Shown here: in pieces, positions 24,044-31,406 of the stretch | Layout of the letters: each line of letters starts with the position of its first letter | How positions within the stretch are numbered: the stretch's first letter is position 1 | IMG/VR virus record: IMGVR_UViG_3300009495_000018 | Coordinates: 1-55,718 of that record | DNA from: a virus | DNA length: 55,718 nt | Direction: 5' to 3' (one strand) | Made by a program: the position numbers and the translations under genes | The notes under the pieces: model-generated | Database searches by the model: none | Seen by the model: only the letters and a program-made list of their open reading frames with translations | Told to the model about the DNA's origin: nothing

Positions 24044-25368
24044 CTTGCTCTCAACTCATTTTCAATGTTTTCTACTGCAAGTGTTCTGTACTCTTGCTTT
24101 CTAGATTCGCTTAATGCATCGTACGATGACTTAATAGTGTTTATGTCACTGTCGCCGTTATTGGTGATATATTCGGATTTGTACACGGTTGACAATGTGA
24201 AGTCGTCTAACTTTTTAACACTTGCTGTTATTTGTCTAGTAGACTCTGATATGTTATTTCCAACAGTAGCACTAGAGTTTGCATTGATATTAGTATTTAA
24301 ACTAGCAACTGTTGCAGATGATACTTTAGGTGTTGGGAATGAAGTATCAGTTAGACCAGAAACACTAACATTGGATTGCAAGCCAGAAGTTAATATGTTT
24401 AATCCTTCGCCCACAACACCGGAACTATTAAGCTGCTTAAAGTTGTTAGCAGTATTAATACCTGTAGTAATTGCTTCTACAACTCCGCCCACTGTACTAA
24501 TTTGTCCACTGCCGACTAAATCAAAAATGTTTGCAACTCCGTCTATAACGCCACCTGGGCCAAATAGTGTAGCACTACCGCCTCCGGCAGGTGTAATTGG
24601 GCTTGGCATTTTGTCGTAATGTCTGTCAGCAAATCCTGCAGGAGTATCTGGTTTTACTTGTCCTGGATTATGGTACAACACTGTTTCGTATGCAATGCTC
24701 ATAGAGCTTTCAGCTGTGCCGCTTTCGCCTGCTGACACTGTGTCGTGTGTCCAACTGTTTATTACTGGATTTACTAAGGTATATGTAAAGTGCCTGTGTC
24801 TAGACAGTTGGCTTATTTGTATGCTTGTAAAGAATCGTTTTTTACTGCCAGCAGTATTGTAATCTAAACCATATGCATTGTTATTACTTACATATGGATT
24901 TAACCCAAAGGCACTGTTGTTTCCTTGTGGATTACCTGCGGAGTCTTCACTAAAGCCAACGCCTGTATAATTGCCGTCTGCAATCATGTACTTGTAATAT
25001 GCTTTCCACATATCAGTAGTAGTGTTGTTATTATCATCATGAAACACAATACTTACAGGTTCATAATTAATCTTTGTAGTAACAATTCTTTTTCGATTAT
25101 ACTGATTAACTGTGCTAGTATCAAGACCAAATCTTGGCATTTCTGCACTCTTAACTAACATGTTAAGTTCTAATTTATCAAACCTAACATTAGGTACAGC
25201 TGGGTTAATATTAAAGACAACATGATAGACAAACTTGTTTTTCGGTGCTAGGCGAAAATTATCATCAGTAAATAATCTTGCAGCATGCTGAAAGTCGCCT
25301 AAATTACCCTTAGGGTTTAAGACGCCGTTTGTTAAGTTATCTAAAAATCCGTTTAGTTTATTTGCCAT
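24040..25368 (-). CDS. Tail tube-related baseplate protein (gp48/gp54-like)
   Basis: A 442-residue protein. Residues about 35-235 look like a gp19-type tube fold: FVYHVVFNINPAVPNVRFDKLELNMLVKSAEMPRFGLDTSTVNQYNRKRIVTTKINYEPVSIVFHDD. A Gly/Ser/Thr-rich C-terminal half follows. T4 has two such baseplate proteins that start tube assembly, gp48 and gp54; which one this is cannot be told from sequence alone. It lies directly downstream of gp19 but has its own late box five bases before the ATG. Confidence 0.6.
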   Translation of the reverse strand: MANKLNGFLDNLTNGVLNPKGNLGDFQHAARLFTDDNFRLAPKNKFVYHVVFNINPAVPNVRFDKLELNMLVKSAEMPRFGLDTSTVNQYNRKRIVTTKINYEPVSIVFHDDNNNTTTDMWKAYYKYMIADGNYTGVGFSEDSAGNPQGNNSAFGLNPYVSNNNAYGLDYNTAGSKKRFFTSIQISQLSRHRHFTYTLVNPVINSWTHDTVSAGESGTAESSMSIAYETVLYHNPGQVKPDTPAGFADRHYDKMPSPITPAGGGSATLFGPGGVIDGVANIFDLVGSGQISTVGGVVEAITTGINTANNFKQLNSSGVVGEGLNILTSGLQSNVSVSGLTDTSFPTPKVSSATVASLNTNINANSSATVGNNISESTRQITASVKKLDDFTLSTVYKSEYITNNGDSDINTIKSSYDALSESRKQEYRTLAVENIENELRAR

Positions 25369-25373
25369 ATAAA

Positions 25374-25379
25374 TATTTA
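25374..25379 (-). promoter_or_regulatory. T4-type late promoter box
   Basis: TAAATA on the minus strand (context GGATAAATATTTAT) ends five bases before the ATG at 25368. Confidence 0.55.
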
Positions 25380-25405
25380 TCCTTTAAATTATATGTGCAT
25401 ATAAT

Positions 25406-25433
25406 AGAAAAGAGGGACCACATGATCCCTCTT
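25406..25433 (-). terminator. Rho-independent terminator after gp19
   Basis: AAGAGGGA (25410-25417) pairs with TCCCTCTT (25426-25433) around an eight-base loop. On the minus strand it is followed by TTCTATT. It lies 27 bases past the gp19 stop and before the next late promoter. Confidence 0.6.
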
Positions 25434-25459
25434 AACATTACCTCAACTCTTTTTTTAGC

Positions 25460-26086
25460 TTAGGAACCGCCGCCAGTTACTAACGAGCCTGTTGAACGAC
25501 CAACGTTTGTACCAATGCCAGTACCTTGCGGTGACTGAATTGCGTTGTCGTATCTAACTGCTAGTGTAATAGATACTGGTTCGTTTGCACTATAAGATAA
25601 CTGATTGTAGTTTGCATTTTCTACATAGCACCCGTATAGTTCAAAGGTTTCTAACACTGTTGGAGTATTAGCGCCATTGCCGCCATCAAGGATCTCAATA
25701 CGTGTTGTAAATTTGTAATCGATACCTGATGCTGCACTTGATTGTTCGTAAAAGTCGAATTGTTTCTGTAATTGTTCACCAACGAGTTTTTGTACATTAT
25801 TGTTTACATCTTCACGTAAGTTAATAGTGATAGGTTCCCAACTATGCTTACCTGCTAGGTAAACACGTGAGTTGTAAACATCTAGTGTCATTTGTTCAAA
25901 GCCTACAGTAGGTCGTGTTACGTCCACTACCTGTTTTGTAAGTTCTGTTGTAGGTGTGCTAACTCCAAAGTTTTCTAAAGTAAGGCGGAAGCGATACTGT
26001 AGTTTTGGCATTAGCAATCCCTGGTTGCTAGCAGAGTCACTGCTAGCAAGAGGAACTGTAAATTTAGAAAGAGTTGATATAGCCAT
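25460..26086 (-). CDS. 19: gp19-like tail tube protein
   Basis: A 208-residue tail tube monomer: LQYRFRLTLENFGV, TKQVVDVTRPTVGFEQMTLDVYNSRVYLAGKHSWEPITINLREDV, and the C-terminal FELYGCYVENANYNQLSYSANEPVSITLAVRYDNAIQ, all typical of T4-like gp19. T4 gp19 is 163 residues; the extra length is mostly a Gly/Ser-rich C-terminal tail. CAGGAGC precedes the ATG and a late box lies at 26112-26117. It directly follows the sheath gene, as in T4. Confidence 0.93.
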   Translation of the reverse strand: MAISTLSKFTVPLASSDSASNQGLLMPKLQYRFRLTLENFGVSTPTTELTKQVVDVTRPTVGFEQMTLDVYNSRVYLAGKHSWEPITINLREDVNNNVQKLVGEQLQKQFDFYEQSSAASGIDYKFTTRIEILDGGNGANTPTVLETFELYGCYVENANYNQLSYSANEPVSITLAVRYDNAIQSPQGTGIGTNVGRSTGSLVTGGGS

Positions 26087-26111
26087 TATTTGCTCCTGTT
26101 TATCTTATTAG

Positions 26112-26117
26112 TATTTA
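26112..26117 (-). promoter_or_regulatory. T4-type late promoter box before gp19
   Basis: TAAATA on the minus strand (context AGATAAATACTAA) lies 25 bases before the gp19 ATG, with a normal leader and Shine-Dalgarno sequence. Confidence 0.65.
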
Positions 26118-26119
26118 TC

Positions 26120-29100
26120 TTATCCAAGACTTGCAATCTCACCGGTGTTTTTCAAACGTAGTGGAATGTAGATAAATTCAACTGCTTTGACTGGTTCAAT
26201 AGCAATGTCTACATAAAGTTGATTACGGTCAATTCTGCTTGGAGTGTTATTAGACTCGTCACATACAACTAAGAAGTCATATAGCGCACGTTGTCCAACT
26301 AGCTCAAGCATTAAGCTCTCAACTTGTTGTTTGATTTCATCGCGTGTAATCTTATCGTTCGGTTCAAAGATATAAGGTTTAGCAAGAGCATTTAATTGTC
26401 TACGTAAGTACACAACTAGTCTTGATACGTTAATTCTATCCAATGCACTAGCACCTCTTGCACGAGTTTTTTGACCCATTGCAATAACACCACTGCCTGT
26501 AATAAATGTAATTGGGTTAACATTTACGTTATATAGAACGTTACGTTGACCTTCATTTAATGCAACTGTTTTAAATTCGCCTTCTGCACTTACATATCCA
26601 ACTGCACTTGCATTAGATACTCCGCCTCGTCTTGTTCCTGCTGGTGCAAACCAGGGGAAGCTAACTTGGTCACTTAGTGCAATAGTGCGCATCATCATGT
26701 GTGACGCTGGAACAACAATGTTGTTTCCTGCATTATCACTTGTAAAGCCACATGGGTAATAAATGCCTAAGTATTCATCTGAAGTAACTAGACCTTCGTC
26801 ATTGTCTTCAAATGCACCTGCAACATTCAAGCCCCAGTTGTTAAGTTCTGTGCCGCTTGAGTTTAATCTAAACGGTGTATCACCTAACACAAATGCTGTC
26901 AATCCGCGATCAACGTTTAGTGTTACCATTTCGCCGATTAGTTCCGGATAACCTGGGCAAGCCATTAAGTTAAAGTTTAGACCTTCTTCGTCACGTATAC
27001 GCTCGTTACTGTTAACTAGAGCCTGTAGCTCACGTACAACAACCTTGCGCTGCGCTTTGCGACCAAATGCGCCTGTACCATCTTCGTTGTTTGTAGAAAC
27101 TGTTACCCAACGATGTGGATAGTAGTTGCTCATTGATGCGTCAGCATCTGAACCACGTTGGTTTTCTTCAATCAACGGAACATAGTTACGAATAAATTTC
27201 TTAACGTTAAAACCACTTCTACGTGTATTCCATAGCAACATACCACGTGGGTAAAGTGCTGGATCCGGAGCATCGTGATCTAAGTAGTTGCTAGTTAGTA
27301 ATTCATCAATAGTTGCTGATGCAAGACCATCTGGTGTTCCACCTGTTGTTCCCCAACGTGCATCTGCAAACAAGATACCATCTTCACTTGTTTGATCAGT
27401 ACCGTCAAGCAACTCCCAAGTACCTGCTAAGTTATAGCGATACATTAGCGGATAATTTTCTAAATCTGCTGTACTAACCCATAGGTCGCCGTATTTTAGT
27501 GCAGACGTTCCGTCTTGTCTTCTGTACGGTTGCGTAGCACTAACAATAACTCCTGAGAAGTCAGTAAATTGATTTTTATAGCCAACCCAGTTTGTGCCGT
27601 CGTGTACCATAACATCAATTTCATCAACAATGCTATTATACCATAGTGCGCCATCTGCTGTTAAGCTAGTTGGATTATCAGCACTTGATTTTGGTGCTAG
27701 GAATTTCCATCCACTTGCTACAAAGTTATGTACTGTGTCGCCACCTGGTGCGCCGTATAAGTTTGCAGTTCCGATTCCTGAACTTACATATGCACTAAAG
27801 CCTGCTGCTGCAAATGGTAGATTAGCACCATCGCCAATACGGAAGTCACCGCCTGCTGCGTGTGTAATAACTACTCTGTTTTGACTATCAATAGTTGCAG
27901 TTACATAAACTAAGCCAATACCATTGATTGCTGCTGCAAAGCGCTCAGCGTTAGTAGTTGCGTCAGTTGAGCCAACAAAGCTACCGTTCTTTGTAGATAA
28001 CATTTTGCTGTTTGGCATAGTTTCACTAATTACAAAATCATACGCTGTACCATTTGTAAATGTTGTTCCTGCAATAGGAGCCGATGCAATGCTTACTGCA
28101 CCTAAAACTTCTCTACGGAAGATTTTAAATGTTGCTAGTGAAGGAGTTGTATCTGCGCCAAATGTTTCGCCTGCGTTAGACTGAACATATAGTGTACCTA
28201 CACCAATGTTTGCTCCGCCTGCTGCTCTATCTAGGTTGTAAATTGCTTCTTGGTTATTTGCATAAACTGGTGCGCCTTGGTCATCCCAAAGTTTTGTTTC
28301 GCCGTTCCATGCTTTAACACGCCATTTAGCACCACCGTTTGGATCAGTTGTTTTAACCCAAACACTACCACTTGGACGATTAAACGTATCAATTGTTTTA
28401 AATTCTGGAACAGTTGTGTGTGCAGAAAGTTGTAGTCTTGGTGGGTAATAAGTACCTGTTGCAACACCAATTGGACTATCGGATGCTTGTGCAGCTACAA
28501 GTGTACCACCTAGTGTGATTGCATTTGAGTTGTCTGCTTCAGTGCCTGCGCCGTCAATTGAATTGCTTGCATAAATTTCTAATTTACCGTTTACAATAGC
28601 AGCTGACATAACGCTCGATTTGCCTGCTGTAGTAAGTTCGGAATTAATAGATGACACTAAGGAAGTAAGATCCTGTGCTCCTGTGCCGCCAACTGTTGCT
28701 GTAATAGACAAGTTAGTAGCATTAATTGTTAAAGTGTCGCCACCTTGAATTGTTGGAGTTGATTTTGTGCCTGCTATAGTTGGCCATGCCATAGCCCATG
28801 CATTTGAACCTACTTCAACCCAAGTACCGTTGTTTGTTTTTGCTTTGTACCATAAGCGTTTGATTGGTGCTGTAGTAGCTGCTGTTACTGCATAGTCGCC
28901 AACTTTACCTACACTCTGTACTGGAGCAGTTCCGTCTAGCTGTGATTCATTTGTAATAACAATTGGAGATACAGTTTTGAACTTTTGTCCGCCTGCTACT
29001 GCTGATGCGTTATTCCATTCAAACACACCAAAACTAGTTGCTGACGTATCAAACCAATATGTTCCATCTTCTGGATCAGCTGCTGGCTCTTCTGACGTAG

Positions 29101-29461
29101 CAGTTAACTCTGTTAGGTTAACATCTGCACGTACTACGTATGCTCTGTTAGCTACACCTAAAAAGCTGTATGCTGCTTGTAGACCATATTCGTTTTGCTC
29201 GCCGCCGTGTACTGCTGCGCCGCTTGCATCTGTGTAAAATGTAGGGTCACCAAAAGTTTCTGCAAGTTCTCTTTGACTAGTAATAGTATATACTTCGCCT
29301 GCGTTTGCTTTCAATGTTCCTGCTGCAATTCCTGTACTGGAACTGTTTGTTTTGTCTTGTCCAGACGCAACAATAATAAGTGGGGTAGTACCTGGTTCAG
29401 CTGGTGTGTAAAAACTTTCGTCTATTACACTGACCTGTACTCCTGGTGATTCTAAAGCCAT
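26120..29461 (-). CDS. 18: gp18-like tail sheath protein (enlarged)
   Basis: A 1113-residue contractile sheath protein. It starts MALESPGVQVSVIDESFYTPAEPGTTPLIIVASGQ, typical of gp18. The conserved C-terminal core includes QRKVVRELQALVNSNERIRDEEGLNFNLMACPGYPELIGEM, RTIALSDQVSFPWFAPAGTRRGGV and the polymerisation region KITRDEIKQQVESLMLELVGQRALYDFLVVCDESNNTPSRIDRNQLYVDIAIEPVKAVEFIYIPLRL. T4 gp18 is 659 residues. The extra 450 residues lie in the middle (about 120-720) and contain repeated DGTYWFDT/GALWYNS-like segments, probably surface domains. AGGAG lies eight bases before the ATG. Confidence 0.95.
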   Translation of the reverse strand: MALESPGVQVSVIDESFYTPAEPGTTPLIIVASGQDKTNSSSTGIAAGTLKANAGEVYTITSQRELAETFGDPTFYTDASGAAVHGGEQNEYGLQAAYSFLGVANRAYVVRADVNLTELTATSEEPAADPEDGTYWFDTSATSFGVFEWNNASAVAGGQKFKTVSPIVITNESQLDGTAPVQSVGKVGDYAVTAATTAPIKRLWYKAKTNNGTWVEVGSNAWAMAWPTIAGTKSTPTIQGGDTLTINATNLSITATVGGTGAQDLTSLVSSINSELTTAGKSSVMSAAIVNGKLEIYASNSIDGAGTEADNSNAITLGGTLVAAQASDSPIGVATGTYYPPRLQLSAHTTVPEFKTIDTFNRPSGSVWVKTTDPNGGAKWRVKAWNGETKLWDDQGAPVYANNQEAIYNLDRAAGGANIGVGTLYVQSNAGETFGADTTPSLATFKIFRREVLGAVSIASAPIAGTTFTNGTAYDFVISETMPNSKMLSTKNGSFVGSTDATTNAERFAAAINGIGLVYVTATIDSQNRVVITHAAGGDFRIGDGANLPFAAAGFSAYVSSGIGTANLYGAPGGDTVHNFVASGWKFLAPKSSADNPTSLTADGALWYNSIVDEIDVMVHDGTNWVGYKNQFTDFSGVIVSATQPYRRQDGTSALKYGDLWVSTADLENYPLMYRYNLAGTWELLDGTDQTSEDGILFADARWGTTGGTPDGLASATIDELLTSNYLDHDAPDPALYPRGMLLWNTRRSGFNVKKFIRNYVPLIEENQRGSDADASMSNYYPHRWVTVSTNNEDGTGAFGRKAQRKVVVRELQALVNSNERIRDEEGLNFNLMACPGYPELIGEMVTLNVDRGLTAFVLGDTPFRLNSSGTELNNWGLNVAGAFEDNDEGLVTSDEYLGIYYPCGFTSDNAGNNIVVPASHMMMRTIALSDQVSFPWFAPAGTRRGGVSNASAVGYVSAEGEFKTVALNEGQRNVLYNVNVNPITFITGSGVIAMGQKTRARGASALDRINVSRLVVYLRRQLNALAKPYIFEPNDKITRDEIKQQVESLMLELVGQRALYDFLVVCDESNNTPSRIDRNQLYVDIAIEPVKAVEFIYIPLRLKNTGEIASLG

Positions 29462-29496
29462 TTTATATTCTCCTGTGAGCGTTTATTACTTTATAT

Positions 29497-29502
29497 TATT
29501 TA
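29497..29502 (-). promoter_or_regulatory. T4-type late promoter box before gp18
   Basis: TAAATA on the minus strand (context GCTAAATAATAT), 35 bases before the gp18 ATG with AGGAG in the leader. Confidence 0.65.
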
Positions 29503-29561
29503 GCATAATGATTGTAAATTACCCTAGTAAACCACCTAAAAAAGGGACCGAAAAGGGCAGC

Positions 29562-29567
29562 TAAATA
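29562..29567 (+). promoter_or_regulatory. T4-type late promoter box before the HNH gene
   Basis: TAAATA in GCTAAATACAATATG ends four bases before the ATG at 29572. It is divergent from the gp18 late box 60 bases away. Confidence 0.5.
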
Positions 29568-29571
29568 CAAT

Positions 29572-29910
29572 ATGAGACCGATTTGTAAAATTTGCAATAA
29601 AAAACCAGCTGCAATTAACTATCGCAAGGCTGGAAGAGTATATTTTAGATCTAAGTGCGAAAGTTGTGCTAGATACGGAGTGCCTCAGGGTGTACCATTA
29701 TGGGAAAGATCAGGTTATCAGAAAAAAGAGCAGTGTGAAAAATGCGGATATAAAAGTAAACATCAAGAACAATTCGATGTATATCACATAGACGGTCGAC
29801 TTGATAATTGTCGACCTACTAACTTAAAAACTATATGTGCAAACTGTCAGAGGATTCTTCAGAAAGAAGGGGTCCAATGGAAGCAAGGCGATCTAGTCCC
29901 TGATTTTTAA
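29572..29910 (+). CDS. HNH endonuclease
   Basis: A 112-residue protein with two zinc-binding CxxC pairs around an HNH core. Cys5/Cys8 and Cys29/Cys32 form a first ribbon. The second is Cys55/Cys58 and Cys89/Cys92, enclosing FDVYHIDGRLDNCRPTNLKTICANCQR with His72 and Asn84. This layout matches small phage HNH nucleases, either free-standing homing-type or packaging-associated. It is the only plus-strand gene in a 23-kb block of minus-strand genes, and its last 80 bases run antisense to the kinase-like gene. That isolated position supports insertion as a mobile gene. Confidence 0.85.
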   Translation: MRPICKICNKKPAAINYRKAGRVYFRSKCESCARYGVPQGVPLWERSGYQKKEQCEKCGYKSKHQEQFDVYHIDGRLDNCRPTNLKTICANCQRILQKEGVQWKQGDLVPDF

Positions 29911-30400
29911 ATATAGTACGCACTAGTATTCCTACGTTCTTTTCTAATCTTTCTAGAGATCCATTATTGTCAATAGTATAGTTGCACATCCATTGTTCAA
30001 TACTCATACTACTAGGATCTTCTTTAGGCAAGTGATCACAGCGATCTACCCAAATAGCATAATCAAAAATTTGTTCATTTTGCATTGCAAAGAATTCGCG
30101 ACGATTACGCAATCCGCAATAGATATTATGTTCTTTAAATAGGTTACGGCCTAGTCGCGCTAGATCATCTTTGCAGTAATCATGAATCATGTTGTACCAT
30201 TCAGTACGATGATTGTGTCGGTCTGCATAACATGCTTCTTCGTCTGCATATCCGTACTTGTCTTTTAGTTCGTTAAAAATAAACAGCTCACTACAAAACT
30301 TTGAACTTGATTCAAAATTGTAACCATATGCTTGTAGCATTTCACATACAGTATCTTTGCCGTGGCGACCGTGTCCTACAACTAGTAACTTAGGTAACAT
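29831..30400 (-). CDS. P-loop (deoxy)nucleoside monophosphate kinase-like protein
   Basis: A 189-residue protein starting MLPKLLVVGHGRHGKDTVCEML, with the P-loop GHGRHGKDT (9-17) of the dNMP kinase/dephospho-CoA kinase-like group. A lid-like RNRREFF and a DYAIWVDRCDHLPKED segment (the R/D pair after the beta strand) follow. T4 gp1 is the functional analogue but the resemblance is limited. It has its own sigma70 promoter, unlike its late neighbours, which fits a nucleotide-metabolism gene expressed early. AAGGAG lies ten bases before the ATG. Its 3' end overlaps the HNH gene on the opposite strand. Confidence 0.7.
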   Translation of the reverse strand: MLPKLLVVGHGRHGKDTVCEMLQAYGYNFESSSKFCSELFIFNELKDKYGYADEEACYADRHNHRTEWYNMIHDYCKDDLARLGRNLFKEHNIYCGLRNRREFFAMQNEQIFDYAIWVDRCDHLPKEDPSSMSIEQWMCNYTIDNNGSLERLEKNVGILVRTIFKNQGLDRLASIGPLLSEESSDSLHI

Positions 30401-30429
30401 ATAATATCATCTCCTTAACGAATATGTAT

Positions 30430-30457
30430 ATTATAGCATCTTATAGTTGCTTGTCAA
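30430..30457 (-). promoter_or_regulatory. Consensus sigma70 promoter for the kinase-like gene
   Basis: On the minus strand TTGACA (30452-30457) and TATAAT (30430-30435) are 16 bases apart. The -35 box overlaps the 3' codons of the small gene at 30441-30632. The start codon at 30400 follows. Confidence 0.82.
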
Positions 30458-30632
30458 GAACTTTTTGATAGGCTTCTTCAAAACCTTCTTCGTGGAATGA
30501 TGCTTCGTGGTTGCCCCAAAGTCTTTTAAAATAACCATCGTAACAAGCATACACTGTTTCTTCGGTTATGTTAAGATGCCCCTTTACCATCCAAAAAAGC
30601 CTATAAGCGTCTTTATGAATGGGCTTACTCAT
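30441..30632 (-). CDS. Small protein of unknown function
   Basis: A 63-residue protein MSKPIHKDAYRLFWMVKGHLNITEETVYACYDGYFKRLWGNHEASFHEEGFEEAYQKVLDKQL, here read as a helical, aromatic-rich single domain. It touches the gp13 stop (30632), suggesting coupling. I do not recognise it. It could be a small structural accessory or an early gene fragment. Confidence 0.5.
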   Translation of the reverse strand: MSKPIHKDAYRLFWMVKGHLNITEETVYACYDGYFKRLWGNHEASFHEEGFEEAYQKVLDKQL

Positions 30633-31396
30633 TATCCTATAATAAATCCGTAGCCAGTGCCGCCTGCGATGTTCATTTTAACTTCTTCTTCAAGTTTTTC
30701 CATCTCTGCTTGAGCTTCATTCTTTAGTGCATCGCCATTAAGTGTTGATCCACCTTGTGGTCCTGCGATAGTAGCAAATTTACTACGTGCTTCGCCTAAC
30801 ATCATTTTACATGCTGCTACAGTATAGTCTTTAATCCATTGTCCCGAATACGTATCAGTCATTATTACAATATCAGGCTTGTAGTTATAGGTGTATAATA
30901 GGACTTCTTCTATATCCGATCTTGGACGTTGTAGTATTGTTAGCTGCTTTGAACTACTGTTAAATTTAAACTCAATAAAACTACCAAACATTCTGCCTAC
31001 AAGTTCTTGATATCCTGAAAACAATTCGTATGTTAATAGGCCGCCGATTGAACTAGAACTCATTAAGTATGTATTAGTGTATGCCAAGTTAAACGGATCG
31101 AAAGAACTTCCGCCATTGCTGCCACTTGATCTAGATCCAATACTACGTCTGTATATTTTACGTACTTCAATAACTTCGTTAGGTAGAGTATAAGTATTTT
31201 GATCTTCTATCAATGTTAAAAAACTATAGCTTTCTTCAACAGAGTGATCTGATCGTTGTCTAAACCTAGTAAGAGCTTTACTAAGTGCAATTTCATAATG
31301 TCTTGGATCAAGTTCGACATCGACCATGCCGCCGCCTAACATAGCGTCTACATAATCAAATATTTTACTTTTTTCTTCTGTTAAATTATTAGCCAT
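30632..31396 (-). CDS. 13: gp13-like neck protein
   Basis: A 254-residue neck protein. The N-terminal KIFDYVDAMLGGGMVDVELDPRHYEIALSKALTRFRQRSDHSVEESYSFLTL, the middle NTYTLPNEVIEVRKIYRRSIG, the block YELFSGYQELVGRMFGSFIEFKF and the C-terminal MLGEARSKFATIAGPQGGSTLNGDALKNEAQAEMEKLEEEVK all match gp13 of marine T4-like phages. gp13 with gp14 caps the filled head and joins it to the tail. AAGGA precedes the ATG. Confidence 0.92.
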   Translation of the reverse strand: MANNLTEEKSKIFDYVDAMLGGGMVDVELDPRHYEIALSKALTRFRQRSDHSVEESYSFLTLIEDQNTYTLPNEVIEVRKIYRRSIGSRSSGSNGGSSFDPFNLAYTNTYLMSSSSIGGLLTYELFSGYQELVGRMFGSFIEFKFNSSSKQLTILQRPRSDIEEVLLYTYNYKPDIVIMTDTYSGQWIKDYTVAACKMMLGEARSKFATIAGPQGGSTLNGDALKNEAQAEMEKLEEEVKMNIAGGTGYGFIIG

Positions 31397-31406
31397 TAAT
31401 TAGTCC

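Noticed and set aside
24065-24619. Open frame of 184 codons on the plus strand
   Set aside because: It is antisense to the well-supported tube-like gene; its composition is what low-complexity codons give in reverse.
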